DNA of 64,000 nt from Chloroflexota bacterium (GCA_016190665.1 JACPQD010000065.1:19341-83340); one strand, 5' to 3'; positions 7,307-16,620 are shown, numbered from the stretch's first letter. Notes: generated from the letters alone by a model not told the origin. Numbers and translations: made by a program.

Positions 7307-9331
7307 CTACACCGGAATGCCGCGCCCCGCCAGTTCCTCGGCGACGTCCTCGAGCCCTAATTCCGTCAACTTCTCCTTCTTCGGGATCCCGGTCTCGACG
7401 TGCCACCCCCGCATGGTGTAGTAGTCGTCCATCACCAAGTTGAGCCGCTTCTCGTCCAGCCACGACGAGAAGAGTTTGCGGTGGTAGTTGTTCCATGAGA
7501 TGTCGTGGTTCCGCCGCCTTCCCTCGCGCACTTGTATCGCCCGCTCGAGGTTGCACGTCCGCTCACCCACCTCCTCCAGCCACCGGCTGTCGCTCATCTC
7601 AACCCCGGTTACGGCCCGGAAGAGTTTCGGGCCGTACGATGAATCTCCGAGAAGATCCGGGGTGTAGACGCAGAATTCCCTCGGGAGAGCGAAGCGGCAG
7701 ATCGGGAGGCTATCGCTCTCCGCGGCCCGGTGCTGCAAGTGGATGGTAACCCCCGCTTTGCCGTCGGGGGTGCTCTCGTCGAAGGCCCACCTCGACCCGA
7801 ACATCTTAAGTCCCAACTCCTGGCGCATCCGGCTCAGTTCCTCGTGCCTGTCGGGGGGGAAGTGGCCCTCGCCTTTCAGCGACTGTTCGACGTGGTTCTC
7901 GCGACGGACTCCGGTCGTAATGGTCAGCAGCCAGGACCAGCGTGGCGCGCCCGCGTGTGGGCCCGCTACATGGTTCTGCCAGTGCACGGTATAGCTCGGC
8001 TCGTTCTTCTGGGTGACCTCCTGGAATATCTCCAGCGCTTTCCGGCGCTCCTCGTCTGTCTTCGCGTCGTCGACAACGCTCTTCAGGTACCTCGTCTGAC
8101 CCTCTGCCAGCGCGTTTCCGATGCCCTCCCGGTAGGCGATCTTCTTCAGATACGGCCGGAAGAAGTCGCCCGAGCCCATCTTGTCAACGGGGAGCCCGGT
8201 GTTCGCCTCCGTCCACAGCCCGGCGTCGATGAGCAGCCGCGCCCAGGTAGAGCCATGAAGCTTGTGCCTCGGGTACAGATGTCCCATCACCTGTGTGACC
8301 GAAAGACCCAGCTCCTGGCAGAGGAAGCCGAACTCCACGCAGTCCTTGCCCAGCTTCTTGTCACGTTTGTAGAAGCGCCACTCCTCCTCGACAACGTTTG
8401 AGATCTCGTTGCACTGGCCTCCCCCGCTCACCCCGTCATCGAAGCGGTAGGCCTGGATGCAGCTTACCGGGCAGCCGAAACAGCCTCCCCAGCGCCTCAC
8501 CGCCCTGCCCTTCGCGATCTCGTCCCCAATGGCAGAGTCATCGATGAAAGGAACGACGATGGGACGCGTCTGGGTGAAGTGCTGTATGGCGCGTCTCGGG
8601 TTCTGCTGTTCGAGCCCCTCCGGCTGGCGCGTCACCATCCGAGCAAAACGGTCGTGGAGGTCGACAACCTCCCTTGGCTGGGCCACGCCGATGGCGCCCG
8701 TCCCGAGCACCACGACGGCCTTCAGCTTCTTCGAGCCCATCACCGCCCCGAAGCCGCCCTCGCCAGCGGCCGCGGCAAGGCCGGTCGTAATCACCGCCTC
8801 GCGGCAGAGGTTCTCTCCCGCCGGGCCGATGAGCAGCGCCCTCGCCCGCTTGCCGTACAACCTCTCGATCTCCGTGTCGGCCTCCCGCGTGGTGAGTCCC
8901 CACAGTCGGTGAGCGTCCACGATCTCCGCCCTGCCGTCGTTGATCCAGAGGTAAACGGGTTTCGCGGCCTTCCCCTGCACGATGATGCCATCGTACCCGG
9001 CGAACTTCAGCTCTGGCCCGAAGTGCCCGCTTGGGGCGCTGTAGAAGTAGCAGTCGGGGATGGTGTCCGGTGACTTGCTGGCGATGGAGAACCGGCCGAC
9101 TCCCGGCCCCAGCGTGCCTGTGGCCGGACCCGTCATGATGATGAGCCGGTTCTCGGGATCGAAGGCCCCGATCTCGGGCATGACCTCTTCCCAGTAGATG
9201 CGCGCCGCTATGGCGCGGCCCCCGATGAACTTCGGCGCGTACCTGGCGGTGCTCTCCTCGCCGGTTATCCCCTTCGTCAGGTCCACCCTGAGGATCTTCC
9301 CGACCCACCCGTACCCCATTGCCATGCTCAT
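7307..9331 (-). CDS. Tungsten-containing aldehyde:ferredoxin oxidoreductase
   Basis: 674 aa from the ATG at 9331, which overlaps the ferredoxin stop codon in an ATGA and has GAAAGGAT before it. The start GYGWVGKILRVDL, FIGGRAIAARIYWEEV, TGPATGTLGPGVGRFSIASKSP and GPAGENL are standard domain-1 blocks for tungstopterin binding. The [4Fe-4S] ligands are C284, C287, C291 (CFGCPVSC) and C545 (SLPICRF). The enzyme oxidises aldehydes to acids, or the reverse, with ferredoxin. The adjacent four-cluster ferredoxin is the obvious electron partner. The subfamily, and so the aldehyde substrate, cannot be decided by eye; the neighbouring alcohol dehydrogenase could supply an aldehyde. Confidence 0.93.
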   Translation of the reverse strand: MSMAMGYGWVGKILRVDLTKGITGEESTARYAPKFIGGRAIAARIYWEEVMPEIGAFDPENRLIIMTGPATGTLGPGVGRFSIASKSPDTIPDCYFYSAPSGHFGPELKFAGYDGIIVQGKAAKPVYLWINDGRAEIVDAHRLWGLTTREADTEIERLYGKRARALLIGPAGENLCREAVITTGLAAAAGEGGFGAVMGSKKLKAVVVLGTGAIGVAQPREVVDLHDRFARMVTRQPEGLEQQNPRRAIQHFTQTRPIVVPFIDDSAIGDEIAKGRAVRRWGGCFGCPVSCIQAYRFDDGVSGGGQCNEISNVVEEEWRFYKRDKKLGKDCVEFGFLCQELGLSVTQVMGHLYPRHKLHGSTWARLLIDAGLWTEANTGLPVDKMGSGDFFRPYLKKIAYREGIGNALAEGQTRYLKSVVDDAKTDEERRKALEIFQEVTQKNEPSYTVHWQNHVAGPHAGAPRWSWLLTITTGVRRENHVEQSLKGEGHFPPDRHEELSRMRQELGLKMFGSRWAFDESTPDGKAGVTIHLQHRAAESDSLPICRFALPREFCVYTPDLLGDSSYGPKLFRAVTGVEMSDSRWLEEVGERTCNLERAIQVREGRRRNHDISWNNYHRKLFSSWLDEKRLNLVMDDYYTMRGWHVETGIPKKEKLTELGLEDVAEELAGRGIPV

Positions 9332-9786
9332 ATCCTTTCCCACCTCAGGGCCCCTTGCTGGCAGCTCGTCACGCACTTTGGGTCACCGCCGCACAGGTCG
9401 CACTTCACCGGGACGCCCTTCGCCTCGCTGAAGCGTAGGGGCGACGGGGTAAACGGGCACGCCGGAATACAGGCCTGGCAGCTGGTGCACTCCTCCTCGT
9501 TGATCACCAGCGCCCCGGTCTTCTCGTCCCGCGATATCGCCCCCACGGGGCAGGCCGCCTCGCACTCAGCGGCGCGGCACTGCCTGCACGTATGGGCCTC
9601 GGTGCGCCAGGCCTCGTATTCCCAGGTGAAGATCTGTATCCGGCTAAGCGCCGGGCTGACCACTCCCTCGTGCCAAAGGGTGCAGACCGCTTCACAGGTG
9701 CGGCACCCGGTGCAGAGGCCGGTATCGCAGACTATCCTGCCGCGGGTCAACGCGGCAGCCGCTTCATTACCCGCTGCTTCCACCAC
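9328..9786 (-). CDS. Four-cluster ferredoxin-like electron transfer subunit
   Basis: 152 aa with 17 cysteines. The groups C25/C28/C31/C35, C67/C70/C75/C79, C100/C103/C106/C110 and C129/C132/C138/C142 can hold four [4Fe-4S] clusters in the HycB/DMSO-reductase beta-subunit pattern. There is no signal peptide, so it is cytoplasmic. The stop codon overlaps the start of the aldehyde oxidoreductase by 4 nt, which implies translational coupling and a fixed-ratio complex. Electrons would pass from the tungsten enzyme to a soluble ferredoxin or to the FAD dehydrogenase upstream (inference). Confidence 0.93.
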   Translation of the reverse strand: MVEAAGNEAAAALTRGRIVCDTGLCTGCRTCEAVCTLWHEGVVSPALSRIQIFTWEYEAWRTEAHTCRQCRAAECEAACPVGAISRDEKTGALVINEEECTSCQACIPACPFTPSPLRFSEAKGVPVKCDLCGGDPKCVTSCQQGALRWERI

Positions 9787-9894
9787 TACTGTCCTTCCTG
9801 ATTCGTCTCTTACGCCCCATTCCGGGCTATCTTCTCACCGCCTGGCGCCGAGCCTGGCCTCGCAGCAAATCTGGCAGGATCTGCTCTTCAAGGG

Positions 9895-10680
9895 CTACTT
9901 CTCTGAGAACTTCCATGCCTGGAGAGCAGTCTGGCCGAAGATCCACTGCAGGCCATCCTGGCTCAAGTAGGACAGGTAATCCATGAGTGCGTGCAGCGCC
10001 ACGCGGTAGCCCTCCTTGTGACTGACCGGGGGGAAATTGCTCCCGTACATCAAGCGCTGTGGCCCGAAGGCTTCGACCGCCATCTTGATGTAAGGAGGGA
10101 CTTCCGTGAAATAGGGCGGGCGAAACGGGGCTAGCCTCTTGCAGAGCTCCCCCAGCCCTCCAAGTTTCATGTAAGTGTTCGGGTGCTTCGCGAGTGATAA
10201 CGCGCGGCGATAGACTGTGTAGGGCGCCTGCTCTCCGCCGGGTTTGCCGAAGTGTTCGATGACAATCTTCAGGGCCGGGAAAGTCTCCACAATCCGGTGA
10301 AATTCATCCGACCCCAACTCCTCCGCGCTGCCCAGCAGGGACACGGTCATACCTAGCCCCTCGGCCTTCCGCCATATCGCGAGATTGTCCGAGCCCGGCG
10401 AGCGAGTCTTGCATAGCAGGCGGACGCCGGTGGCGCCCCTCGCGGCCAGATCCTCGAGCCTGGCGGGGGCATCTGGGCTGTTCGTGTCGACGACCACACA
10501 CGCGGAGAAGCGACCCGGAAAGCGCCGCAGGCACTCGATGAGATAGTCATTGTCGTAGTTGCTCGCGAACTGGATCAGAACCGTCTTCGCCACTTCGTTG
10601 ACGTTCATCTGGTAGAGAAGGACCTCGATAGGCTCAAACCAGAGCGGGGAAGCGTGGGCATGTGAGTCAACAACAAGCAT
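9895..10680 (-). CDS. Amidohydrolase 2 family TIM-barrel hydrolase or decarboxylase
   Basis: 261 aa starting at MLVVDSHAHASP. The AGGAGG 6 bp upstream makes ATG 10680 better than a start 12 codons earlier. H7-A-H9 is the metal-binding HxH of strand 1. KIVIEHFGKP supplies the strand-5/6 His and RLMYGSNFPP the C-terminal segment, which lacks the usual late Asp spacing but matches the Amidohydro_2 group (pyrone-dicarboxylate lactonases, gamma-resorcylate-type decarboxylases). It probably works on a ring-derived or dicarboxylate intermediate of the cluster. The exact reaction is unknown. Confidence 0.8.
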   Translation of the reverse strand: MLVVDSHAHASPLWFEPIEVLLYQMNVNEVAKTVLIQFASNYDNDYLIECLRRFPGRFSACVVVDTNSPDAPARLEDLAARGATGVRLLCKTRSPGSDNLAIWRKAEGLGMTVSLLGSAEELGSDEFHRIVETFPALKIVIEHFGKPGGEQAPYTVYRRALSLAKHPNTYMKLGGLGELCKRLAPFRPPYFTEVPPYIKMAVEAFGPQRLMYGSNFPPVSHKEGYRVALHALMDYLSYLSQDGLQWIFGQTALQAWKFSEK

Positions 10681-10736
10681 TCCGTTCCTCCTGACTGATA
10701 TTTCCACGCACCACAAGGCCAGGCATCAGGTCTCAC

Positions 10737-12443
10737 TTACGGCGCCAGCCATATGTCCTGCGACCTATAGTTGTTGTAGTTGCCCAACCCCGGCTTAAAG
10801 TTTCTCACCTTCGGGTTAGCCATGATAGTGGCCATCCTCCACATCGATATGACGGCTGGCACCTCCTCCAGCAGGATATCGTCCATCTGCCTCACGACTT
10901 TCCTGCGCTCCGCTTCATCGAGCATAGCCGACTGCTTGGTGAACAGCTCGTCATATTTCGGGGAGTTGTATCCCCACACGCCACCCGAGGTACCCGATAC
11001 AGCAGCTGTGCTCAGATACTTCTTGCCGACCTCATTAGGATCGTAGAGATACCTGGCGTTCGGCCGGTTCTGTATCTCGAACTTGCCCTCCGACTCCCAT
11101 TGGACAACAATGCCCGGGTCCTGCGGGTCAATGGTGACATCGATACCGATCGTACGCAGTTGGTCCTGGTGAAACTGGGCAACCCTCAAGTGTTCCTGGG
11201 TGTTTCTGGCAAGCATCCTGGCCTTAATACCGTTGGGGTAGCCGGCCTCGGCCAACAGTCTCTTTGCTTCGGCACGATCCGCCTCCTTGGACTGCCTCCA
11301 ACCCGGCCTCTTGACCAGCTCCTCTGGCGGGAAGCCCCAGTGAGGGAAATGGCTGGCCACAAATCCCTCGCCATCGCCCATTACCTTGATGGCCTGCTGC
11401 CGGTCGATGGCCAGGTCGACGGCCTTCCTGACTCGCACGTCATTCAATGGCTTGATCTTGTGGTTAAAGTCAACTCCGTAGGTGCCGATGGTGTCCCAGT
11501 CGTAGATGACCATCTCTGGGTTCGTCTTCTTGATTGCCTCAGCCTGGGACCGGGTGACCGCCGCTGAACTGGCTATGGTGATATGCACTTGACCGGTTCT
11601 GAGGGCGGCGATCCTTGCTGCTGCGTCCTTTATTATGTAGGTGTTGATCCCGTCGAGATAAGGCCGGTCTTTACGGAAGTAGTCCTTGTTCTTCACCACA
11701 CTAAACATCACGCCCGACGCGTAGTCCTTGAGCTTGAAAGGCCCGGTGCCCATGGCGTCCTTCTTCATGTCGCCCTTCACCTGCAAAATCTGCGGCGGCA
11801 TCATCATCATCCACCCGATAGCAAGCATGGGAAGAAGCGCGTAGGAGGCATTTAGGGTGAGCTTCAACGTATCCGCGTCGGGGACTTCCATCTTGTCGAT
11901 GGACTTGAGGTACTCAGCCCTCGGGCTGCGTACCTTCGGATCCTGCATCCTCTGGAGGTTATACTTGGCATCCTCCGCGGTGAATGGCTTGCCGTCCTGC
12001 CACTTGATGCCTTTGGCAAAGTGGAAGGTGTAGGACTTGGCATCCGGGCTGATCTCCCATTTTTCAGCCAGATCCCCAATGACCTTCTCCGGATTGAGGG
12101 GGTCATACTGAACTATGCCATTGTAGATAGGCATGATGGGCCGCAGCAACGCCCCATTCACTGACGAGTGTACATCCAGGTTCGGAGGGTCGCCATACTC
12201 GTTGAGCGCCAGAATCCCACCATACCTTGGCTGTTCGCCGGCTGGCTTGGGCGTTGCAGCCGGCGGCGCGGCGTCCTTCGCGACGTTGGCATCTGTCGGC
12301 GTCACTGCTTTCGTTGGCGCGGCCGAGGCTGCCATCGGAGTAGGTGGCGCAGAAGTCGCCGGGGCGCAGCTCGCAAGAGCTAACGCCAGGCCTACAAGCA
12401 CCTGGACCACCACGAACAGGTCCTTCTTCCTTGTCGTTTCCAT
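10737..12443 (-). CDS. ABC transporter solute-binding lipoprotein, family 5
   Basis: 568 aa. ATG 12443 is chosen because AGGAGG lies 7 bp upstream. A lipoprotein signal ends in LALASC, followed by a Ala/Pro/Thr-rich linker and then QPRYGGILALNEYGDPPNLDVH, a typical start of the SBP_bac_5 peptide/nickel/opine-binding fold. IGDLAEKWEISPDAKSYTFHF, GIKWQDGKPFTAEDA and VRKAVDLAIDRQQAI are further family blocks. No permease or ATPase gene lies in the window, so it must use transporter subunits encoded elsewhere. Its position in the cluster suggests it captures the cluster's substrate. Confidence 0.92.
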   Translation of the reverse strand: METTRKKDLFVVVQVLVGLALALASCAPATSAPPTPMAASAAPTKAVTPTDANVAKDAAPPAATPKPAGEQPRYGGILALNEYGDPPNLDVHSSVNGALLRPIMPIYNGIVQYDPLNPEKVIGDLAEKWEISPDAKSYTFHFAKGIKWQDGKPFTAEDAKYNLQRMQDPKVRSPRAEYLKSIDKMEVPDADTLKLTLNASYALLPMLAIGWMMMMPPQILQVKGDMKKDAMGTGPFKLKDYASGVMFSVVKNKDYFRKDRPYLDGINTYIIKDAAARIAALRTGQVHITIASSAAVTRSQAEAIKKTNPEMVIYDWDTIGTYGVDFNHKIKPLNDVRVRKAVDLAIDRQQAIKVMGDGEGFVASHFPHWGFPPEELVKRPGWRQSKEADRAEAKRLLAEAGYPNGIKARMLARNTQEHLRVAQFHQDQLRTIGIDVTIDPQDPGIVVQWESEGKFEIQNRPNARYLYDPNEVGKKYLSTAAVSGTSGGVWGYNSPKYDELFTKQSAMLDEAERRKVVRQMDDILLEEVPAVISMWRMATIMANPKVRNFKPGLGNYNNYRSQDIWLAP

Positions 12444-12575
12444 TGGGACACCTCCTGTCAAACTCGTCCGGACGAAACGGCCAGCACACCGAGGGGGCGG
12501 TGCTTCTGCAGCAAAGAGCCAATGGCACTGACAACCGAGCCGATTCTTTCTGATTCTGTTGTGGATTCGAAACTA

Positions 12576-14102
12576 TTACCTCCTCCTGTAGTTTGGGACT
12601 CTCTCGCGGATCACATTTTCGCCAGCAATGCGTCCGGACGTGAAGCACTGCGCCAGATGGCCTCCGTTGCCCGGGTACAACATCCCGTAGATGCATCCCA
12701 ACTCGCCGCAACCGTAGAGGCCGGGAATTGGGGACCCGTCCGCTCCAAGGATCTGCCCTTTGGCATTGCGCTGCGGCCCCCCCATTGTCGCGGGAGCTCC
12801 AGGCCAGAGCTGCATTGCGCAGTAGGGAGGATTCTCGAGGGCGATCAGATTCGCTTGCTTCCTACCAAACTCCGGGTCGTGTCCTTTGAGACAGTAACGA
12901 TTGAAGTTCTTTACCGTTCGGTCCAGGTTGTCGGCCGGCACTCCTATCTTCGCCGTCAGGCCACGTATGCTGTTCGCGGTCTTTATCCAACCCCGCTCCA
13001 CTTCCTTACTGTTGTCCGCACTCCACTGGTACAATCGCGCAGCGCCAGCGGGACCGACGGTCACTGAAGGGAGCGGCCCGTTTTCCAATCTCCTACGATC
13101 AAAGATCAGATAGCTCGGCACCCGGGGATAGATGAGGCGGTGGGAATCGAAATAGGGGAGTTCGTAGTAGATGCCATGGATGTTGAGGTTTTCACTGGTG
13201 AACCGTTTCCCATCCCCGTCCACGATGATATGGCCAGACACGATAGGGACCGCTTCATCTCCTTTGGCATAACGCAGCTGCTGTCTGCCCCGGTAATCGG
13301 GGGCAAAGGCTATCGGGAAATCGGGGAATTTGAACATCAGGTAGGCAGAAAGACAATGCATGTGCCAGAGTTGAGCGCCGACTTCAACGGCCATCCTCAA
13401 CCCATCGCCGGTATTCGCCTCAGACCCGCTCGAATAGGTAGGGTACACCTTGAGGAACTGGAGCTTAGCCTGCTCGTCGTACTCGAACCCTCCTGGTGCG
13501 AGCACTACGCCCCTTGATGCACCGATCCGCAACTTCCGATTTTGGCCGTCCTGAAGCGTCTGGGCCTCGACTCCTATGACTCTCCCCCTCCCATTGGTCA
13601 GCAGGTGAGTGGCTCTGGTTTGGTAGAGGACAGGGATCTTCCTGACCTGGACCTGACCATCCAGGAACTTGACAAGGCCAACTCCTAGGCCCTTGAACCG
13701 GTGCTTGGGGAGCGAGTCGGCGCCAGGCAAGTGAAGATAGTCAACAGGGCCGGGGCTGAGAAATGCACTTCCACCCCGTGCCTCAATCCATTCCAGGTTT
13801 GTAGCAGAGTATTCCGCGAAGCTTCGCAGCACACTGTCGCCCGTCCAGGAGATGCCTTGTCCCCCGGTGATGCGACAGAGCGCCCTCATGAAATCCAATG
13901 CGCCCTTGGCGTCCGTCGGCGTGATGAAGCTGCCGCCGGCCATACTCGTATTCGTATGGTGGGTCTCCTTGGGCTGCTTCTCCAATACCAGCACCTCCGC
14001 CCCATTTTCGGCGGCAGTAATAGCCGCGACCGGCCCAGCGCAGCCATAGCCGATGACGACGACATCGACGGTCCGATCCCACGATACGCTTCGCACAAGC
14101 AT
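12576..14102 (-). CDS. FAD-dependent dehydrogenase, fumarate reductase/KstD-like
   Basis: 508 aa. The FAD Rossmann motif DVVVIGYGCAGPVAAITAAENGAEVLVLEK (residues 13-42), the internal GVVLAPGGFEYDEQ and the C-terminal GLYGCGELGCIYGMLYPGNGGHLAQCFTSGRIAGENV place it in the FAD_binding_2 group (fumarate reductase flavoproteins, 3-ketosteroid dehydrogenases, urocanate reductases). There is no Tat signal or FMN domain, so it is a cytoplasmic soluble enzyme. GGAGG is 7 bp before the ATG. It probably reduces or desaturates a C=C next to a carbonyl in the pathway. It sits between the binding protein and the alcohol dehydrogenase. Confidence 0.87.
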   Translation of the reverse strand: MLVRSVSWDRTVDVVVIGYGCAGPVAAITAAENGAEVLVLEKQPKETHHTNTSMAGGSFITPTDAKGALDFMRALCRITGGQGISWTGDSVLRSFAEYSATNLEWIEARGGSAFLSPGPVDYLHLPGADSLPKHRFKGLGVGLVKFLDGQVQVRKIPVLYQTRATHLLTNGRGRVIGVEAQTLQDGQNRKLRIGASRGVVLAPGGFEYDEQAKLQFLKVYPTYSSGSEANTGDGLRMAVEVGAQLWHMHCLSAYLMFKFPDFPIAFAPDYRGRQQLRYAKGDEAVPIVSGHIIVDGDGKRFTSENLNIHGIYYELPYFDSHRLIYPRVPSYLIFDRRRLENGPLPSVTVGPAGAARLYQWSADNSKEVERGWIKTANSIRGLTAKIGVPADNLDRTVKNFNRYCLKGHDPEFGRKQANLIALENPPYCAMQLWPGAPATMGGPQRNAKGQILGADGSPIPGLYGCGELGCIYGMLYPGNGGHLAQCFTSGRIAGENVIRERVPNYRRR

Positions 14103-14233
14103 CAGATGACCTCCAAGCCATGTAGTTAGAGACTAACTCGCACTCGTATTCGACTAAGCAGGACCTGCTCGTGAACCTCCGTTCGGCGTGGCAGATCCGA
14201 ATGATTAACATGCACGTTCCGATCCGGTCCGAG

Positions 14234-15340
14234 TCAGCCTGAACTGTCCCACTTTGAAACAACAACCTGTGCCGGATTTGTCGCCTTGTACTCAGACTTG
14301 TGAGAGGTGATGTGGAAGGCTTCGGGCACCTTGTCCAGCCCTTCCAGCACGTGACTGATCAATGGAGCAAGCTGAACCCGCTTCGTGGCTACCAGGTGCA
14401 CGGCCCACTTGGTGAGTTTCGGCGGGCAGCTTTCCGAGGTGAGGTAGGTTATGCCGCGCTCCCTCCAACTGTCAATAGGGCAGGTCACCGAATTGCCTAT
14501 CCAGGCAACCTGGACAACCTTGCCCAGATCCCTGACCATCGCCATCGCCTGGGGGAGAGTGGTCGTGCCGGCCAGCCCCTGCTGTGGGCTCCCGCCGGCT
14601 GCCTCGAAGACGACATCCGCGCCTATGCCTTCGGTGTATTCAAGGACTGCCTTCACTGGGTCCACTTCACGGGCATTCACGGTGTAGTCGGCCCCGAGCT
14701 GCCTGGACAGAGCCAGCGATTCCTGGCGCACGTCTACCCCGATGATCTTCCCCGCTCCGGAGACACGTGCGAGTTGAAGGCAGTAGAGTCCCATGGGCCC
14801 CTGCCCGATCACGGCTACTGTGTCCCCAAGTTGTATCCGCGCCGCTGCGATGCTCTTGACCGCCCCCGTCAGGGGCTGAATGCAGGCGCCCTCGTTATCG
14901 GTTACAGACTCCGGCAGCACTTCCAGAATCTCAGCGGGCACAGTCGTATACTCGGCGAAGCCACCGGCAATGTGTCTTCCCATCGAAGGGCCCTTCCGAC
15001 ACAGCCAGGGGGATCCACCGAGGCAGAGACGGCATTGGTGACAGGGTACTCTCGATTCTACCGCGACGCGTTCTCCCACCCTCACGTTGGTGACATCGGC
15101 GCCCACCTCCACCACCTTGGCGCAGAACTCATGACCAAAGAGAGCTATCGGAGCCTTCTCCGCGAGCAGTTTCTTGAAAGTCTCCGTGCCGCTGATGGCC
15201 AAGCCGACGGCCCGCTGAGCTTCGCTGACACTCGGCTGCACGACTCTAGGCTTGAGGATAACCCAGTCCGGCTTCAACTCCGGATAAGGTACTTCGTCAA
15301 GCCTCATGTCACCTATGCCGTGGAATCGCCATGCTTTCAT
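14234..15340 (-). CDS. Zinc-dependent medium-chain alcohol dehydrogenase
   Basis: 368 aa. ALFGHEFCAKVVEVG carries the GHE catalytic-zinc motif. CHQCRLCLGGSPWLC is the structural-zinc loop with four Cys. VIGQGPMGLYCLQLARVSGAGKIIGVD is the NAD(P) Rossmann fold, with Asp after the second strand favouring NAD(H). Catalytic Cys near residue 40 is replaced (QPSVSEAQ), which is unusual for the family and may alter zinc ligation. GGGAG stands 5 bp before the ATG. It is the first gene of the minus-strand cluster, facing the LysR gene across a 237-bp divergent promoter region. Confidence 0.88.
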   Translation of the reverse strand: MKAWRFHGIGDMRLDEVPYPELKPDWVILKPRVVQPSVSEAQRAVGLAISGTETFKKLLAEKAPIALFGHEFCAKVVEVGADVTNVRVGERVAVESRVPCHQCRLCLGGSPWLCRKGPSMGRHIAGGFAEYTTVPAEILEVLPESVTDNEGACIQPLTGAVKSIAAARIQLGDTVAVIGQGPMGLYCLQLARVSGAGKIIGVDVRQESLALSRQLGADYTVNAREVDPVKAVLEYTEGIGADVVFEAAGGSPQQGLAGTTTLPQAMAMVRDLGKVVQVAWIGNSVTCPIDSWRERGITYLTSESCPPKLTKWAVHLVATKRVQLAPLISHVLEGLDKVPEAFHITSHKSEYKATNPAQVVVSKWDSSG

Positions 15341-15502
15341 CTGGTCTCCCTAATCCCTGTCCAGGCTAGTCTCTAGAAAGCAGAGGCCCTACGCCAAGCC
15401 GGGCACCCCGCAATCCATACTGTCGTGAACCCCGGCAGGGCTCTCGCAGCTCTGCGAGTCCGCGCCGATAGTCTTCAAACCATCGCGTCCTCCCGCAGTT
15501 TC

Positions 15503-15508
15503 ATTATA
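15503..15508 (-). promoter_or_regulatory. Possible -10 box for the catabolic cluster
   Basis: TATAAT on the minus strand, about 165 bp upstream of the alcohol dehydrogenase start. No good -35 lies at 17 bp (TGAGTT). A perfect TTGACA is only 8 bp away, so this would be an activator-dependent promoter if used. It lies within 60 bp of the LysR-type palindrome, as expected for LysR activation. Confidence 0.4.
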
Positions 15509-15510
15509 GT

Positions 15511-15540
15511 TTGTGCTGTCAAGACAACTCATGCTACAAT
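15511..15540 (+). promoter_or_regulatory. Possible promoter of the LysR gene
   Basis: TTGTGC (15511-15516), 18 bp, TACAAT (15535-15540). The palindrome at 15542-15563 would overlap the transcription start, which suits autorepression. Confidence 0.4.
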
Positions 15541-15541
15541 A

Positions 15542-15563
15542 CTGTAGCCTCAGGCTAATACAG
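15542..15563. promoter_or_regulatory. LysR-type operator palindrome, T-N11-A
   Basis: TAGCCTCAGGCTA at 15545-15557 is a near-perfect palindrome that fits T-N11-A exactly. It is nested inside outer CTGTA/TACAG arms (15542-15546 and 15559-15563). It lies 14 bp before the LysR start codon, in the divergent region shared with the minus-strand cluster. Confidence 0.65.
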
Positions 15564-15577
15564 CTGTGGAGGGTAGC

Positions 15578-16513
15578 ATGACGTTCACCCAGTTGCGATA
15601 TTTTTGTGCCCTGGTGCGAAACGGGAACTACAGCGGGGCGGCAGAGGAGTGTTTCGTTTCTGAGCCGGTGATTCACCGTGTGGTACGGACACTGGAGAGA
15701 GACTGTGGCATAGAACTGCTGCAGAGAAAGGCCAAGGGGTTTAGCCTGACGGACGCAGGCCGTTCCATATATCAATATGGTCAACAGATGGCTTCCGTTA
15801 TGGATGCTGCAGAGCAGTCACTTCTTGAAAAAAAGCGCGCCCTTCATGGGGATATCTCGATAGGAGGTGGCAGCACAATTCTGACACGCGTCATTCGGAA
15901 CGTTCTTGCTCCTTGGATGTCTGAGCACGATCATATCCACGTGTCGATAGTCGAAGGGAGGGTATCCTACATGACGCGTCTTTTGCTGGACAACCGCCTC
16001 GACTTGATCTTTGGTTCAGGTAGTGTGTGGGCTGACGAGCTGCGATCAGAGCCGATATTCACGGATACCTTGGTGGTCATAGCGAACCCGAGTCATCCTT
16101 TCACAAAGCTCCACCCTGTCCCGATCCGCGAGTTTGCCAGGCAGAAACTGATTCTCGTTTCCCCGGGATCAAGAACGAGAAACTTGGTCGACGATATCGG
16201 CGCTGAGTTCGGCGCTCTTCTTAAGTCTCGCATCGATGTCGAACGTCAGGGCACTGCGGCCCTGTTGTGCGAGACCGGCTTGGGGCTGGCAATCGTCCCT
16301 AAATCCCTCATTGTGCAGCGCGTCGAGAATGGGCGGCTTTCAATGCTTGACGTCGAAGGCTTTCCCAGGAGCCGCCCCTACTTCGTGGTCTATCGCAGGG
16401 ATAAAGTGCTAACCCCTGAAATGCAGTCCTTGCTCACTGCAATAAGAAAGTGGGCACAGGATAGGGGCGCAAGCAAGACAACTCCGGCAGGCAACGGCCA
16501 GTTCGAGTCCTAG
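15578..16513 (+). CDS. LysR-family transcriptional regulator
   Basis: 311 aa from ATG 15578, with GGAGGG 4 bp upstream. The N-terminal winged helix (about 1-60: FTQLRYFCALVRNGNYSGAAEECFVSEPVIHRVVRTLE) is followed by a periplasmic-binding-like effector domain from residue 90. It is divergently transcribed from the alcohol-dehydrogenase-led cluster and most likely controls it in response to a pathway intermediate. This is inferred from position and from the palindrome between them. Confidence 0.92.
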   Translation: MTFTQLRYFCALVRNGNYSGAAEECFVSEPVIHRVVRTLERDCGIELLQRKAKGFSLTDAGRSIYQYGQQMASVMDAAEQSLLEKKRALHGDISIGGGSTILTRVIRNVLAPWMSEHDHIHVSIVEGRVSYMTRLLLDNRLDLIFGSGSVWADELRSEPIFTDTLVVIANPSHPFTKLHPVPIREFARQKLILVSPGSRTRNLVDDIGAEFGALLKSRIDVERQGTAALLCETGLGLAIVPKSLIVQRVENGRLSMLDVEGFPRSRPYFVVYRRDKVLTPEMQSLLTAIRKWAQDRGASKTTPAGNGQFES

Positions 16514-16620
16514 TTTAAGAAGCCAATATCATGGCTGGTTGTCTACCGCGCGTAAACAATTTGGGTGAGCCAGCGACTCAGGCTACTCCGTCCCCACCAA
16601 TTTGGCTCATCGCCACTGCG

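Noticed and set aside
8538..9308. 256-codon minus-strand ORF inside the aldehyde oxidoreductase gene
   Set aside because: Out-of-frame shadow with Arg/Gly/His-rich composition typical of GC-rich coding DNA read in the wrong frame.
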